Assembly: GCA_964615375.1 (NCBI GenBank)
Contig: CAZTOW010000028.1
Span: 62,001-126,000, forward strand
Source of the DNA: CAZKWG01 sp964615375
GTDB lineage: Bacteria > Myxococcota_A > UBA796 > CAZKWG01
Length of the DNA: 64,000 nucleotides
Direction: 5' to 3'
Shown: in pieces, positions 49,919-58,781 of the stretch
How the letters are laid out: every line of letters starts with the position of its first letter
How positions within the stretch are numbered: the stretch's first letter is position 1
Position numbers and translations under genes: made by a program
The notes under the pieces: generated by a model
The model's input: the letters and a program-made list of their open reading frames with translations, nothing else
Database searches by the model: none
Told to the model about the DNA's origin: nothing

Positions 49919-52591
49919 TTATCCGATGGTCAGGGCCTCGTCGAAGGAGAGGACGTCAAGTCGCGTGGACCACTCCGAGGGCGGTCGGCAGTGCGCCAGC
50001 TCCAGGGCCCGCGCGCGCCAGCGTCCGTCCAACGCGGGACAGGCCCGGCGCAGAAGCCCGTAGATCTGCACGCTGATGTCGGGTATCCGGCAGGGTTGCG
50101 CGCGCTCGGCCAGGGCCTCGGTGCGCCGGAGATCAGCGCCGCCAAGGACCACGAGCAGCAGAGCCTCCGCCAGAAGCTGCGCCTCCAGCATGCGCGCGCG
50201 CTCGGCAGCGGAGCGGGCACGCTCGCAGAGCAGCCCCGCCTGAGTGGGATCCTCGAGGCGCCAGGCGACCGCAGCCTCGTTCAGCGCGAAGCGCGCCTCC
50301 ACGTAAGCCCCGAGGTGCGCCGCCGTGCTGACGAGGTCTGGCCTGGCCTCCTGGGCACGGCCCGAGCGATAGGCCACCACGCGCAGCGCCAGGGTCGCCA
50401 TCCCCTCGTAGCGGGCGTGGCGACGGAGAGAGGCCTCAAGCTGCGCGCCGGTGGCGAGGGCGCTGGCCTCCTCGAAGCGGAAGGACTCGATGAGCGCAAA
50501 AGCCGCGTTCACCTTGCTGGAGATCCGGTCCGTGGGCCTGCTCTTCCCCGCCAGACTGGCGAGGTGCTGCGCCGCCGCCTCGGGGAAGCGGCTCTGCCGG
50601 TAGAGGTGGCTCCCGCGCCAGCCCGCCAGCTTGGCGGACCGGAACGGGCTCTCCCGCGCCCAGGGCTCCAGGCTGTCCAGCACCGTGGCCGCCAGCGCGG
50701 AGCTCAGCTGCGCCGCTGCCCGACACTGCGTACCCAGACGCCAGCTCTCCAGCTCCTCGTCCTCGAAGGGTCGGAGCGCGCCGAGGAGCTGCAGAGCGCG
50801 ATCGGCCTCCCGCCGACGCTCAGCCAGACACCCCTGCACCAGCGCCGCCAGCGACTCCTGGAGCGCCGTGCCCCCGCTGGCCCGCCCGAGCTCGTAGAGC
50901 GCGCGCTCCAACGCCGCCTCCGACTCCTGGGTGAGCGCCGCCAGGACGTGCAGCCGCAGCAGGGCGTCCTCCTCGGCCAGCGGCTGCGCTTCGTCCAGCA
51001 GGTGGAGCAGGTCCATCCCCAGCTCCAGGGCCGCGGACGCCCGGGCCCCCGCGCCCTCCTCGATGAGCGCCTCGGCCTCGCCCAGCACCTCGGGCAGCAG
51101 CTCCTCGGCCGGGGCGTCCGCCAGCAGCAGCTCGCGCAGCCGCGCCTCCGAGCGCGCCGGAGACGCCTCCGCCAGCCGCCGGGCCGCCGCCCGCCGCTCC
51201 TCCTCGCCCTCGAAGCCCGCCCCCGGCCGCGACCCCAGGCGCCCGTCAGGCAGATCCCAGACGAGCCCGGCCGCCCGCAGGCGCGCCAGGATCGCGGCGA
51301 CGCCCTCGGGGAGCAGGCCCGTGAGCCGCCCGAGCAGCTCGGGCGTGGCGTTGGGCCAGGCGAGGCGGATCCACCCGAGGGCGTGCTCCTCCTCCGGGCT
51401 CAGGTCCGCCGGCCTGTGGCTGGAGGCGGGGACGATCACCAGCCCCCCGCGCAGGCGCTCCAGGGCGGGGCGATCCACCACCAGCAGATCTCCCTCCCAC
51501 CAGGCCAGCCCGGCGCGCACCCAGCCGGCGACCTCCTCCGCCACCGCGCGCGGGTCCCCGCCGGTGCGGCTCCACAGCAGCTCCGCGCCGTCCTCCGCCA
51601 GATGCAGGAAGGCGTCGGGGCCGCGGAAGAGGGCGTGGAGCTCGGCGACGGTGGCCGGGCGCTCGGGCAGGCGCGCGGCGGCACCGGCGTACAGGCGCGT
51701 GCGGGCCTCCGCCCCCAGGGCCTCCAGCACGTCGGCGGCGGTCGAGAAGCGATCGGCCGGGGCGCGGGCCAGGAGGCGGTCCACGACGGCCACCACCTCC
51801 GGGGGCGCGTCGGGCGCGAGCTCCGCCAGCGAGGGCGCCGGCCGGCGCAGCTTGCGGCTGAGCAGCTCGGCGAAGGGGACCAGGCCGTGGGGCGGCTCCC
51901 CCGTCAGGGCCTCGAAGATCATGACGCCCACGGCGTAGAGGTCCGTGCGCGGGTCGCAGTCCCCCCCGGAGATCTGCTCCGGCGCGACGTAGGCCGGGGT
52001 GCCCTCGGGGCGGAGGGCCTGCTCTGCGGCGAAGAGGGGGCGGCCGTAGGCGATGCCGAAGTCCAGCACCACCGGGCGGCCCGACTCGTCCACCAGCACG
52101 TTGGCCGGCTTGAGATCGCGGTGGATGACGCCCGCGTGGTGCACCCGCGCCAGGATCTCCAGGAGCGAGAGCGCCGGCTGCTCGACACGCTCCCAGGGCA
52201 GCGGGCCCGGCTCCCCAGGGAAGGGGCGCCCGGGGACCTCGTCCATGACGATGAAGGTCCCCTGCCCCACCGAGCCGCTGTCGCGCATCCGCACCACGCC
52301 CGGCAGGCGCAGCCAGCGCAGGGCCGTCAACTCCCGGCGGATCCGCCACCGCTCGCCCGCGGGCAGGGCGGGCAGGAGCTTGACCGCCACGGTCTCGCCG
52401 GTCAGCCGATCGCGCGCCCGAAAGACCTGGCCTCCGCCGCCTCTCCCGCGCGCCTCGCCCAGCACGTAGCGCCCGGCCAGGACGCGCTGCTCCACCGGCG
52501 CGTGAGCTGGCGCGGACAGGCCGGCGTGCAGCGTGGCCGTCTGCTCCCGGTCCGACGGGAGCACGCTCCAGTCGAAGGTGTTCTCGGGCAA
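49919..52591 (-). CDS. PknB-type Ser/Thr protein kinase with C-terminal helical-repeat region
   Basis: 890 aa. The kinase domain (about 38-305) is complete: Gly loop GRGGGGQVF, Lys71 in VAVKLL, HRD 157-159 with KPAN, DFG 177-179 and YVAPEQ. The remaining 580 residues are Ala/Leu/Arg helices. They include a winged-helix-like stretch (LLGRLTGLLPEGVAAILARLRAAGLVWDL) and TPR-like repeats. No membrane helix is seen, so it is a cytosolic kinase of the kind abundant in myxobacteria. The propeller gene lies 42 nt upstream. Confidence 0.92.
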   Translation of the reverse strand: MPENTFDWSVLPSDREQTATLHAGLSAPAHAPVEQRVLAGRYVLGEARGRGGGGQVFRARDRLTGETVAVKLLPALPAGERWRIRRELTALRWLRLPGVVRMRDSGSVGQGTFIVMDEVPGRPFPGEPGPLPWERVEQPALSLLEILARVHHAGVIHRDLKPANVLVDESGRPVVLDFGIAYGRPLFAAEQALRPEGTPAYVAPEQISGGDCDPRTDLYAVGVMIFEALTGEPPHGLVPFAELLSRKLRRPAPSLAELAPDAPPEVVAVVDRLLARAPADRFSTAADVLEALGAEARTRLYAGAAARLPERPATVAELHALFRGPDAFLHLAEDGAELLWSRTGGDPRAVAEEVAGWVRAGLAWWEGDLLVVDRPALERLRGGLVIVPASSHRPADLSPEEEHALGWIRLAWPNATPELLGRLTGLLPEGVAAILARLRAAGLVWDLPDGRLGSRPGAGFEGEEERRAAARRLAEASPARSEARLRELLLADAPAEELLPEVLGEAEALIEEGAGARASAALELGMDLLHLLDEAQPLAEEDALLRLHVLAALTQESEAALERALYELGRASGGTALQESLAALVQGCLAERRREADRALQLLGALRPFEDEELESWRLGTQCRAAAQLSSALAATVLDSLEPWARESPFRSAKLAGWRGSHLYRQSRFPEAAAQHLASLAGKSRPTDRISSKVNAAFALIESFRFEEASALATGAQLEASLRRHARYEGMATLALRVVAYRSGRAQEARPDLVSTAAHLGAYVEARFALNEAAVAWRLEDPTQAGLLCERARSAAERARMLEAQLLAEALLLVVLGGADLRRTEALAERAQPCRIPDISVQIYGLLRRACPALDGRWRARALELAHCRPPSEWSTRLDVLSFDEALTIG

Positions 52592-52633
52592 GAGCGCTCC
52601 TGGGCGCCCTTGATCATAGATGAATCCGGGCCT

Positions 52634-54814
52634 TCAATCCAGGGGGACGCTCAACGCGACCGGCGTCCCGCCGGGCACCAGCACCACGAGCTGCAGCTTC
52701 TGGGGGCGCTTCTCCGACAGGCGGTACTCCAGGTCGAGCGCGCCCGCGGCGGAGAGATCGAGGGTCTCCGAGAGGATCTTCGCGCTCGCGCGCTCGCCAT
52801 AGGGGACGGGCTCCACCCGAGGCGCCTCGCCGGAGGTCTGCACGGTCCAGGTCCCGCCGGGGCCTTGCGCGGCCAGCCAGAGCTCGGCCTTCTGGAGGGC
52901 CGGGCCGCCCCCCGAGGCCAGGGAGAGCTTGACCTTGAGGCCCTTGACCTTCGCCTTCGCCACGCGCACCGGGAAAGGGTCCACGCGCACCGGGATGCCG
53001 GCCAGCTCCGGCGCGCCGTAGAGCGAGCGCACCGACAGGTTGGCTGTGGTCTCGCCCGTGTGCCCCGGGCTCGCGCTCACCGTCACCGGCACCAGCAGGC
53101 GCTCCCCCGGGGCGAGGCGCGCGCGCTCGGCCCGCCCCTCCACCTTCACCAGCGCGTCGTGCTCGGCGCTCACCCGCAGGCTGTAGGCGGGCCCCGGCCC
53201 CGTGTTCGTGATCAGCACGGAGAGGGCGGCGGGCGGGCCGCCGTCAAAGAGAGTGACCGCCCCGCGGTCGATCATCAGCACGCTCTGGCTCTGGGGCGGG
53301 AGCACGCGCGCGTCGGTCCCGCCGCGCTCGAAGAGGGGCGGGTCCATGGCCCCCCAGGTGTAGCGCCCCTCCCGCCAGCGGGCCCAGCTCCCGCCCTCGC
53401 CGAACCAGCGCAGCTCCTGGAGGCCGTCGGCGGTCCAGAGCCGGAGCTGCTCGCCCGCGGCCTCCACCCAGGCCTCCCCGGTCGGGACGCCCAGCGCGTC
53501 CGACTGGATCCAGGCGGAGATCCCGGGAGGCGGCGCGGCGGGGGGCGCCGGGGCCTGGAGCGCGGCGCACGGGAGTGACTCCGGGGCGCAGGCGGCGCGC
53601 GCCCCGGTCTGGAGGTCCAGGAGATGGTCTCCCTCCTGACGCACGGCCAGGCGCTTTCCTTCGAGGTCCAGGACCAGCCGCTCCACGCTGCCCGGGCCCC
53701 CGTCCCCCAGGACCAGGGCGCCGTCCGGCCCCCACACGGCGACGCCCCCGGCCGCGCTACCCGCCGCCAGCCAACCCTCCCGGGCGTCCAGGGCCGTGAT
53801 CCGCGCCTGCCCCGGCAGGGCCGCGCGCAGGTCTCCCTCGCGGGGCTCCAGCCGGTAGAGGGCCTTGGACCCCACCCACCACAGGGCGCCGTCCGCCCCC
53901 CAGACGAGCCCACGCGCCGGCTCCGGGGTCTGCGCCCCCGCCCGCGTGGCCCCGGTCTCGGCGTCGAAGACCTCCACGCCCTCCTCGCCCTCGGTGAGCG
54001 CGGCGATCCGCGCCCCGTCCGGGGAGAAGGCCAGGGCGCGCACGCTGCGCTGCCAGGCCTGGAGCTGGCGCCGCCCGTCCAGGTCCCAGATCCAGAGCCC
54101 CTCGCCCCCGGCCGCGAGGCGCCGACCGTCGGGCCGCAGGGCCAGCAGGCTGGCGCTCACCCCCTCGGCCAGCGGGCCCGCGCCCGTGGTGTCGTAGATC
54201 TCCACGCGATCGGCGACGTGGACCGCGAGGCGCTGGGAGAGGGCGGCGTAGGCGTAGAGGGCGGCGCGGGTATCGGGGGCCTCCAGCGGCGTGCCCGAGC
54301 TGGCGCTCCACACGACGTGGCGGTTGTTCCCGCCCGCCTCCACCCCGGCGCCGTCCACGCTCCACTGCACGCGCGTGGCCCCGCCGGCCGCGGCCTTCCA
54401 GCGCAGCGCCCCCGTGAGCGGATCGAAGACCCAGACCGTGTCCAGCGCGAGGATCGCGGCCTGCCCGCCCGGCCCGATGGCGACCGCCTGGGGGCTGAGC
54501 GGCGGGGGAGGTGGCGCCTTCTTGCTCTTCTTCTTCGGGCCGGGGGCTGGCGGGAGGGCCGCCGGGCTCACCGCCCCCGAGCTGGGGTCCACCCGCCACA
54601 GGCCGAGGCCGTCGGTGACGAGGAGCTGCCCGCCGCTCCAGCCCAGCGTGAGGCGCTCGCCCGGGATGGGCTGGGAGAGCGGGATCCGGCGCGAGACCGA
54701 GGGCCCGGCGGCGGCGATCCCCTCGGGCACCACCGAGGGCTGAGGGGGCGCCGCGCGCGCAGGGGCGAGCAGACCGGGGGCGATGAGCCAGAGGAGGAGC
54801 GGGAGGGCTTGCAC
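52634..54814 (-). CDS. Secreted WD40/beta-propeller protein with C-terminal Ig-like domain
   Basis: 726 aa. A signal peptide (MQALPLLLWLIAPGLLAPARA) precedes a propeller of WD40-like blades (SVRALAFSPDGARIAALTEG, GLWIWDLDGRR, GGVAVWGPDGALVL). A C-terminal domain LSVLITNTGPGPAYSLRVSAEHDALVKVEGRAERARLAPGERLLVPVTVSAS looks like a CARDB or NEW3 Ig fold. The Lys/Pro linker at about 93-107 is low complexity. A role in protein binding outside the cell is inferred. Confidence 0.75.
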   Translation of the reverse strand: MQALPLLLWLIAPGLLAPARAAPPQPSVVPEGIAAAGPSVSRRIPLSQPIPGERLTLGWSGGQLLVTDGLGLWRVDPSSGAVSPAALPPAPGPKKKSKKAPPPPPLSPQAVAIGPGGQAAILALDTVWVFDPLTGALRWKAAAGGATRVQWSVDGAGVEAGGNNRHVVWSASSGTPLEAPDTRAALYAYAALSQRLAVHVADRVEIYDTTGAGPLAEGVSASLLALRPDGRRLAAGGEGLWIWDLDGRRQLQAWQRSVRALAFSPDGARIAALTEGEEGVEVFDAETGATRAGAQTPEPARGLVWGADGALWWVGSKALYRLEPREGDLRAALPGQARITALDAREGWLAAGSAAGGVAVWGPDGALVLGDGGPGSVERLVLDLEGKRLAVRQEGDHLLDLQTGARAACAPESLPCAALQAPAPPAAPPPGISAWIQSDALGVPTGEAWVEAAGEQLRLWTADGLQELRWFGEGGSWARWREGRYTWGAMDPPLFERGGTDARVLPPQSQSVLMIDRGAVTLFDGGPPAALSVLITNTGPGPAYSLRVSAEHDALVKVEGRAERARLAPGERLLVPVTVSASPGHTGETTANLSVRSLYGAPELAGIPVRVDPFPVRVAKAKVKGLKVKLSLASGGGPALQKAELWLAAQGPGGTWTVQTSGEAPRVEPVPYGERASAKILSETLDLSAAGALDLEYRLSEKRPQKLQLVVLVPGGTPVALSVPLD

Positions 54815-54872
54815 GCGGGGCAGGTTAGCAGCCGCGGGAGCTCTCGCGCGGCCCGGCCTCAGAAGCGCGCGA

Positions 54873-55949
54873 TCACAGCCACTTCCGGTGGCGGAAATAC
54901 AGGATGAGGCCCACCGTCAGCGTGCCCATCAGGCCCATCACCGCGAAGTAGCCGTAACGCCAGCGCAGCTCCGGCATGTGGTCGAAGTTCATCCCGTAGA
55001 CGCCCACGATGAAGGTCAGCGGGATGAAGATCGCCGTGATCACCGTCAGCACCTTGGTGATCTCGCCGATTTTCTGGTTGGACAGCGCGATCTGCGTGTC
55101 CAGCAGGTTGCCGAGCCCGTCGCGCAGGTTCTCGAGCTGGTCCAGCACCTGCGCGACGTGGTCGGAGACGTCGCGGAGGAAGACCTGGGTCTCGGGCTGC
55201 ACGAGCGGGTGCTGGCCGCGCTCGAGCGTGCTCAGGGCCGCCGCCAGCGGGAGGACGTGCTTGCGCACCCCCTGGAGCTCCTGGCGCAGCAGGTGGATGT
55301 GGCTCGGCAGGTCGCGCAGGCTGTCGGGATCGCCCGTGAGGATCTGGCGCTCGAGCTCGTCCATCGCCCCCGCGAAGCGCTCCAGGACCTCGAAGTAGCG
55401 GTCCACCGTGGCGTCCAGCAGCGAATAGGCCAGGTAGTCCGCGCGCATCTTCCGCAGCCGGCCGCGCCCCTCGCGGATGCGGCAGCGCACGGCGTCGAAG
55501 GTGTCCTCCGGCAGCTCCTGGAAGGTGATCACCCAGCCCTGGCCCAGCACCAGGCTGATCTGCTCGGGGACGACGTGGAAGCCGTCGTGCTCCTCGCGGA
55601 TCTGGAAGGCCTTGAAGACCAGGAAGAGGTGGTGCTCGTACTCCTCCAGCTTGGTGCGGGAGCCGGCGTTCAGCACGTCCTCCACCAGGAGGGGGTGCAG
55701 CTTGAAGCGCTCGCCCACCGTGGTCACGGTGCTCACGTCGTGGACGCCGTCCACGTCCACCCAGCGCACGCACACGTCGCGGGGGAGCGCGGGGCTGGCC
55801 GCCTCGAGCCCCTTCACCTCACGGACCGTGTCCTGGTCGAACTCGACGACCGAGACGCCGATCGCGTGCGAGCGCGCCTCGCCGATGTAGACGGGGGTGC
55901 CGGGGGCGAGGCCGGACTTCTTCTTTCGGCTGGGGCGGCTGACGGGCAT
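54873..55949 (-). CDS. corA: CorA-family divalent cation transporter
   Basis: 358 aa from ATG 55949. An N-terminal soluble funnel domain (YIGEARSHAIGVSVVEFDQDTV..., LHPLLVEDVLN) leads to the long stalk helix and two C-terminal membrane helices. The first ends in GVYGMNFDHMPEL, the GMN filter 37 residues before the end, and the second in HRKWL. It moves Mg2+ or Co2+/Ni2+ inward. It is divergent from the PYP operon. Confidence 0.94.
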   Translation of the reverse strand: MPVSRPSRKKKSGLAPGTPVYIGEARSHAIGVSVVEFDQDTVREVKGLEAASPALPRDVCVRWVDVDGVHDVSTVTTVGERFKLHPLLVEDVLNAGSRTKLEEYEHHLFLVFKAFQIREEHDGFHVVPEQISLVLGQGWVITFQELPEDTFDAVRCRIREGRGRLRKMRADYLAYSLLDATVDRYFEVLERFAGAMDELERQILTGDPDSLRDLPSHIHLLRQELQGVRKHVLPLAAALSTLERGQHPLVQPETQVFLRDVSDHVAQVLDQLENLRDGLGNLLDTQIALSNQKIGEITKVLTVITAIFIPLTFIVGVYGMNFDHMPELRWRYGYFAVMGLMGTLTVGLILYFRHRKWL

Positions 55950-56014
55950 GACGGCCAGAGCGTAGCTCAGCGCGGGGTGGGGTGGCCAGGGCGCACGATT
56001 CGCTGATGAGGGTG

Positions 56015-56097
56015 TGTTCAAAGATTGTTCAAATTTTGATCTTGCGCGCCCATGCAGGGGCGATAGGGCTCCAGCAGCTGTTCAAATCATGTTCAAC
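56015..56097 (+). promoter_or_regulatory. Operator region with two TGTTCA-N5-TGTTCA pairs around a promoter
   Basis: TGTTCA begins at 56015 and 56026 and again at 56079 and 56090. Each pair has an 11-bp period and the pairs are 64 bp apart. Between them TTGCGC (56042), 16 bp, TAGGGC (56064-56069) forms a possible promoter. CATGTTCAACATG (56088-56100) is also a perfect inverted repeat about a central C. The leader then reaches GTG 56111. Confidence 0.6.
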
Positions 56098-56110
56098 ATG
56101 CGAGGTCCCC

Positions 56111-56467
56111 GTGCTGACGCCTCCCCCTACCCTGCTCGACGAGATCTTCTTCGTGAACTCGGACGTGCTCGCCGCCTCCCTGGTCGGCACGGACGGCACC
56201 GTGCTGGCCCGCCGGGGGCAGGAGGACGCCGCCCTCTCCTCGCTGGGCGCCATGCTGGCGGTGGTGGCCGGGCGCGCGGTGACCGAGCTCGGGCGCGGGA
56301 TGCTGAGCTCGGTGCTGGTGGAGGGGGACCAGGGCTTCGTGGTGGTGGAGCCCCTCAGCGACGACGCGGTGGTGGCGGTGGTGGCGCACCGCGGCGCGGC
56401 CCCGGCCCTGGTGCTCTCCGACGTGCGGGCGGCCATCCGCGCCCAGTCGGGCCGGGAGGCCGCATGA
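56111..56467 (+). CDS. Roadblock/LC7-domain protein
   Basis: 118 aa, GTG start with GAGG 5 nt upstream. The whole protein is one Roadblock/LC7 fold: LDEIFFVNSDVLAASLVGTDGTVLARR, ALSSLGAMLAVVAGRAVTELG and LSSVLVEGDQGFVVVEPLSDDAVVAVVAHRGAAPALVLSDVRAAI. MglB, the GTPase-activating partner of MglA in myxobacterial polarity, is the best-known bacterial member. No Ras-like GTPase lies in the window. First gene of the four-gene PYP operon. Its stop overlaps the next ATG (ATGA). Confidence 0.85.
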   Translation: MLTPPPTLLDEIFFVNSDVLAASLVGTDGTVLARRGQEDAALSSLGAMLAVVAGRAVTELGRGMLSSVLVEGDQGFVVVEPLSDDAVVAVVAHRGAAPALVLSDVRAAIRAQSGREAA

Positions 56468-57984
56468 TCCTCACCCTCTCGCTCGGGGTGATCGGGCTCC
56501 TCGCCGCCGTCACGGCCCTCACGCAGCGCCAGCGCGCGCGGGCGGCGCAGGACGAGGCAGACGCGCTGCGCAGGACGCTGGCGCGCTGCCAGGAGGAGGG
56601 GACCCTGGCCCTGGAGCAGGCCCGGGGCGCGCATGCCGCCGAGCTCTCCGCCGCGTTGAAGTCCCGGGACGCCGCGCACGCCTCGGCGCTCAAGGCCCGC
56701 GACGCCGCGCACACCGCGGACATGGCCGCCGCCACCCGGGCCCGCGACGCCGCGCACACCGCGCTGGAGCGGGCGAAGTCCCAGGTGCTGGCGCTGCGCC
56801 GGGGGCTTCAGGAGGCCTCAGCCGAGCGCGATCGCCTGGCGCAGACCCAGGAGGAGGAGGCCAACGCCCGACAGACCCTGGCCGCGCAGACCGAGGAGCT
56901 CACGGCCCTGAAGTCCAGGCTCCAGGCCGCGGACGCCGAGCTGAGCCGGCTCCGCCAGGAGCTGGGGCGCGGGGCCTCCCGGGCGCTGATCGCGCGGGCG
57001 ACCGAGCTGGAGCGGCGTCTGGAGGAGCAGGGCCACGAGCTGGAGCGCTGGCGCGGGAAGGCGGTGGAGCTGGAGGCGGAGCGCGCCCGCCGCGAGCCCG
57101 CCCCGGGCGCGGACCTGGTCTCGGAGCGGGACGCCCTGCGCGCCCGGGTGGAGGCGCTGGAGGAGGAGGGACGCCAGGATCGCGCCCGCCGCGCCGCGCT
57201 GGCCGTGCTCGGCCTCCCCCTGGCCCCGCGGGACGCCTGGCCGCTGAGCCCGGAGCGCCGGGCCGGCACCGAGGCCACGCTGCGCGACACCTACATCGCC
57301 GCCTCGGCCGCCGCCGCGCTCCTCGCCGGGCCGGACGGCGGGCAGTGGGCGCGCTGCGGCAACCCGCTGGTGGTCGAGCGCCTGGCGGGCTCGCTCACCC
57401 TGCTGGCTTGTGCGGACGCCAGCCTGGCCCTGGGGCGCACCCCCCAGATCCTGAGCGAGCTCTACGGCGTCTACGGCCGACACTTCGTCCACCTCCCCGG
57501 ATCCGGGCTCGCGCTCGGCCTCACCGGGAGCCGCGAGTGCCCGACCCTGGCCCTGCGCCTCGCCGCCCTGCGCCTCTCGGGGAGCGCGCTCCCGCCCGCG
57601 GTGGAGGCCCGCCCGCCGGAGCTGCCGCTGGATCCAGCCCGCTCGGCCGTGCTCGACGCCTGGGCGGCCCGCCGGGGCGCGAGCGCGGTGGCCCTCTTCG
57701 GCGGGGGCGAGCCCGCGGGCACGGACTCCGGCTTCGCCGGGGCCAGCGCGCCGCTGGTCGGGGTTGTTCAAAACCTGTTCATTCGGGCGATCCGAGATGG
57801 CTTCGCCCAGGGCTTCTCCGTGCTCTGGCGCGCCGAGGACGACGAGTGCCTGTGCGCGCGCGTGCTGGACGACGGCGTCTCCGTGGTCTTCGCCCGCTTC
57901 CCCTCCCCGCCCGCGCCGCGGGTGCTGGACGACCTCGCCGCCGCGCTGCGCTGGGCGCCCGCCCCGCTCGCCGCGGCCTCCTGA
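56464..57984 (+). CDS. Membrane-anchored coiled-coil protein with two Roadblock-like regions
   Basis: 506 aa. A membrane helix (residues 1-18) precedes a long coiled coil (about 20-240) with RDAAHASAL-type repeats. The C-terminal third shows two stretches with Roadblock outline: TLRDTYIAASAAAALLAGPDGGQWARCGNPLVVERLAGSLTLLACADASLALG...GRHFVHLPG, and DPARSAVLDAWAARRGASAVALFGGGEP...GFSVLWRAEDDECLCARVLDDGVSVVFARF. It could dock the single-domain Roadblock protein at the membrane. The domain calls rest on pattern only. It carries a TGTTCA pair near its 3' end. Confidence 0.6.
   Translation: MILTLSLGVIGLLAAVTALTQRQRARAAQDEADALRRTLARCQEEGTLALEQARGAHAAELSAALKSRDAAHASALKARDAAHTADMAAATRARDAAHTALERAKSQVLALRRGLQEASAERDRLAQTQEEEANARQTLAAQTEELTALKSRLQAADAELSRLRQELGRGASRALIARATELERRLEEQGHELERWRGKAVELEAERARREPAPGADLVSERDALRARVEALEEEGRQDRARRAALAVLGLPLAPRDAWPLSPERRAGTEATLRDTYIAASAAAALLAGPDGGQWARCGNPLVVERLAGSLTLLACADASLALGRTPQILSELYGVYGRHFVHLPGSGLALGLTGSRECPTLALRLAALRLSGSALPPAVEARPPELPLDPARSAVLDAWAARRGASAVALFGGGEPAGTDSGFAGASAPLVGVVQNLFIRAIRDGFAQGFSVLWRAEDDECLCARVLDDGVSVVFARFPSPPAPRVLDDLAAALRWAPAPLAAAS
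57765..57782 (+). promoter_or_regulatory. Third TGTTCA-N5-TGTTCA pair, inside the coiled-coil gene
   Basis: TGTTCA at 57765 and 57776, the same 11-bp period as in the operon promoter, about 250 nt before the PYP gene start. Possibly an internal operator. Confidence 0.4.
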
Positions 57985-58013
57985 ATCTCCCGTCTGTCTC
58001 ATCGGAGGAAACG

Positions 58014-58772
58014 ATGCTCCTGGAACCCGCCTTCTCCGGCACCCCCTACGACCAGCGCGCCCAGGACGAGGCGCGCCACCGCGACCGGCTCACCCGGGCC
58101 ATCCGCCTGCTCCGGCGCCTGCGCGAGGCCATGGAGGTCGGGGACCCCGTCCCGCCCCTCCCCGAGATCCTGGCGGTGACCGGGCTCCCTCACCCGGGCG
58201 TGGAGGAGCCCCTGGCCGCCGTCCAGCGCCTGCTGGAGCGGGCCGAGGGCGAGCGCGCCGCCATGAACCGCCGCCTCCGCCTCAGCCGCGAGCTCTCCGG
58301 GGCGGCCCGGCTCCGCGAGCAGGAGCCTGCGCCCGCGCCTGCGCCCGCGCCGATGGCCATGCCCGCGCCTGCGCCCGCCCCCCCGCCCACGGCCACGATG
58401 GTCCCCTCCCCCTGGGTGGACGAGGTGGCCCGGCTCTCCCGCGTCAGCTCCCGCGACCTGGACGGCCTGCCCTACGGGGCGATCCTGCTGGACATGAGCG
58501 GGCGGATCGTGGCCTACAACGACACGGAGTCGCGGATGGCCCGCCTCCCGGTGGAGGCCGTGCTGGGCCGCAACTTCTTCACCGAGGTCGCCCCCTGCAC
58601 GCGGGTCAAGGACTTCGAGGGTCGCTTCCGCGCGCTGGCCGCCGGCGAGGGCCTGCCCGTCGTGACCTTCGACTTCACCTTCCCCTTCCCCTTCGGCGCG
58701 CAGCGCGTCTCGGTCATGCTCACCCGCGGGTCGGCGCCGGGCACCGTGATCATGGCGCTGTTGAGGCGTTAA
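58014..58772 (+). CDS. Photoactive yellow protein (PYP) homologue with N-terminal helical extension
   Basis: 252 aa, ATG with strong GGAGGAA. Residues 1-104 are helical and 105-126 an Ala-Pro linker. Residues about 146-252 are a PAS domain of PYP type: LDGLPYGAILLD, then Tyr168, Glu172 and Cys195 in NFFTEVAPCT. Tyr-to-Glu (4) and Glu-to-Cys (23) spacings equal Tyr42, Glu46 and Cys69 of Halorhodospira PYP, where Cys carries p-coumarate. Thr50 and Arg52 of that PYP are not kept (Ala, Leu). No tyrosine ammonia lyase or coumarate ligase lies in the window, so chromophore supply is open. It sits between Roadblock-type proteins and a MerR gene. Confidence 0.85.
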   Translation: MLLEPAFSGTPYDQRAQDEARHRDRLTRAIRLLRRLREAMEVGDPVPPLPEILAVTGLPHPGVEEPLAAVQRLLERAEGERAAMNRRLRLSRELSGAARLREQEPAPAPAPAPMAMPAPAPAPPPTATMVPSPWVDEVARLSRVSSRDLDGLPYGAILLDMSGRIVAYNDTESRMARLPVEAVLGRNFFTEVAPCTRVKDFEGRFRALAAGEGLPVVTFDFTFPFPFGAQRVSVMLTRGSAPGTVIMALLRR

Positions 58773-58781
58773 GGAGCGGAG

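Noticed and set aside
58014..58772. An ordinary PAS sensor domain
   Set aside because: Exact Tyr-Glu-Cys spacing and the LDGL..GAI and NFF..VAPCT blocks match PYP rather than PAS in general.
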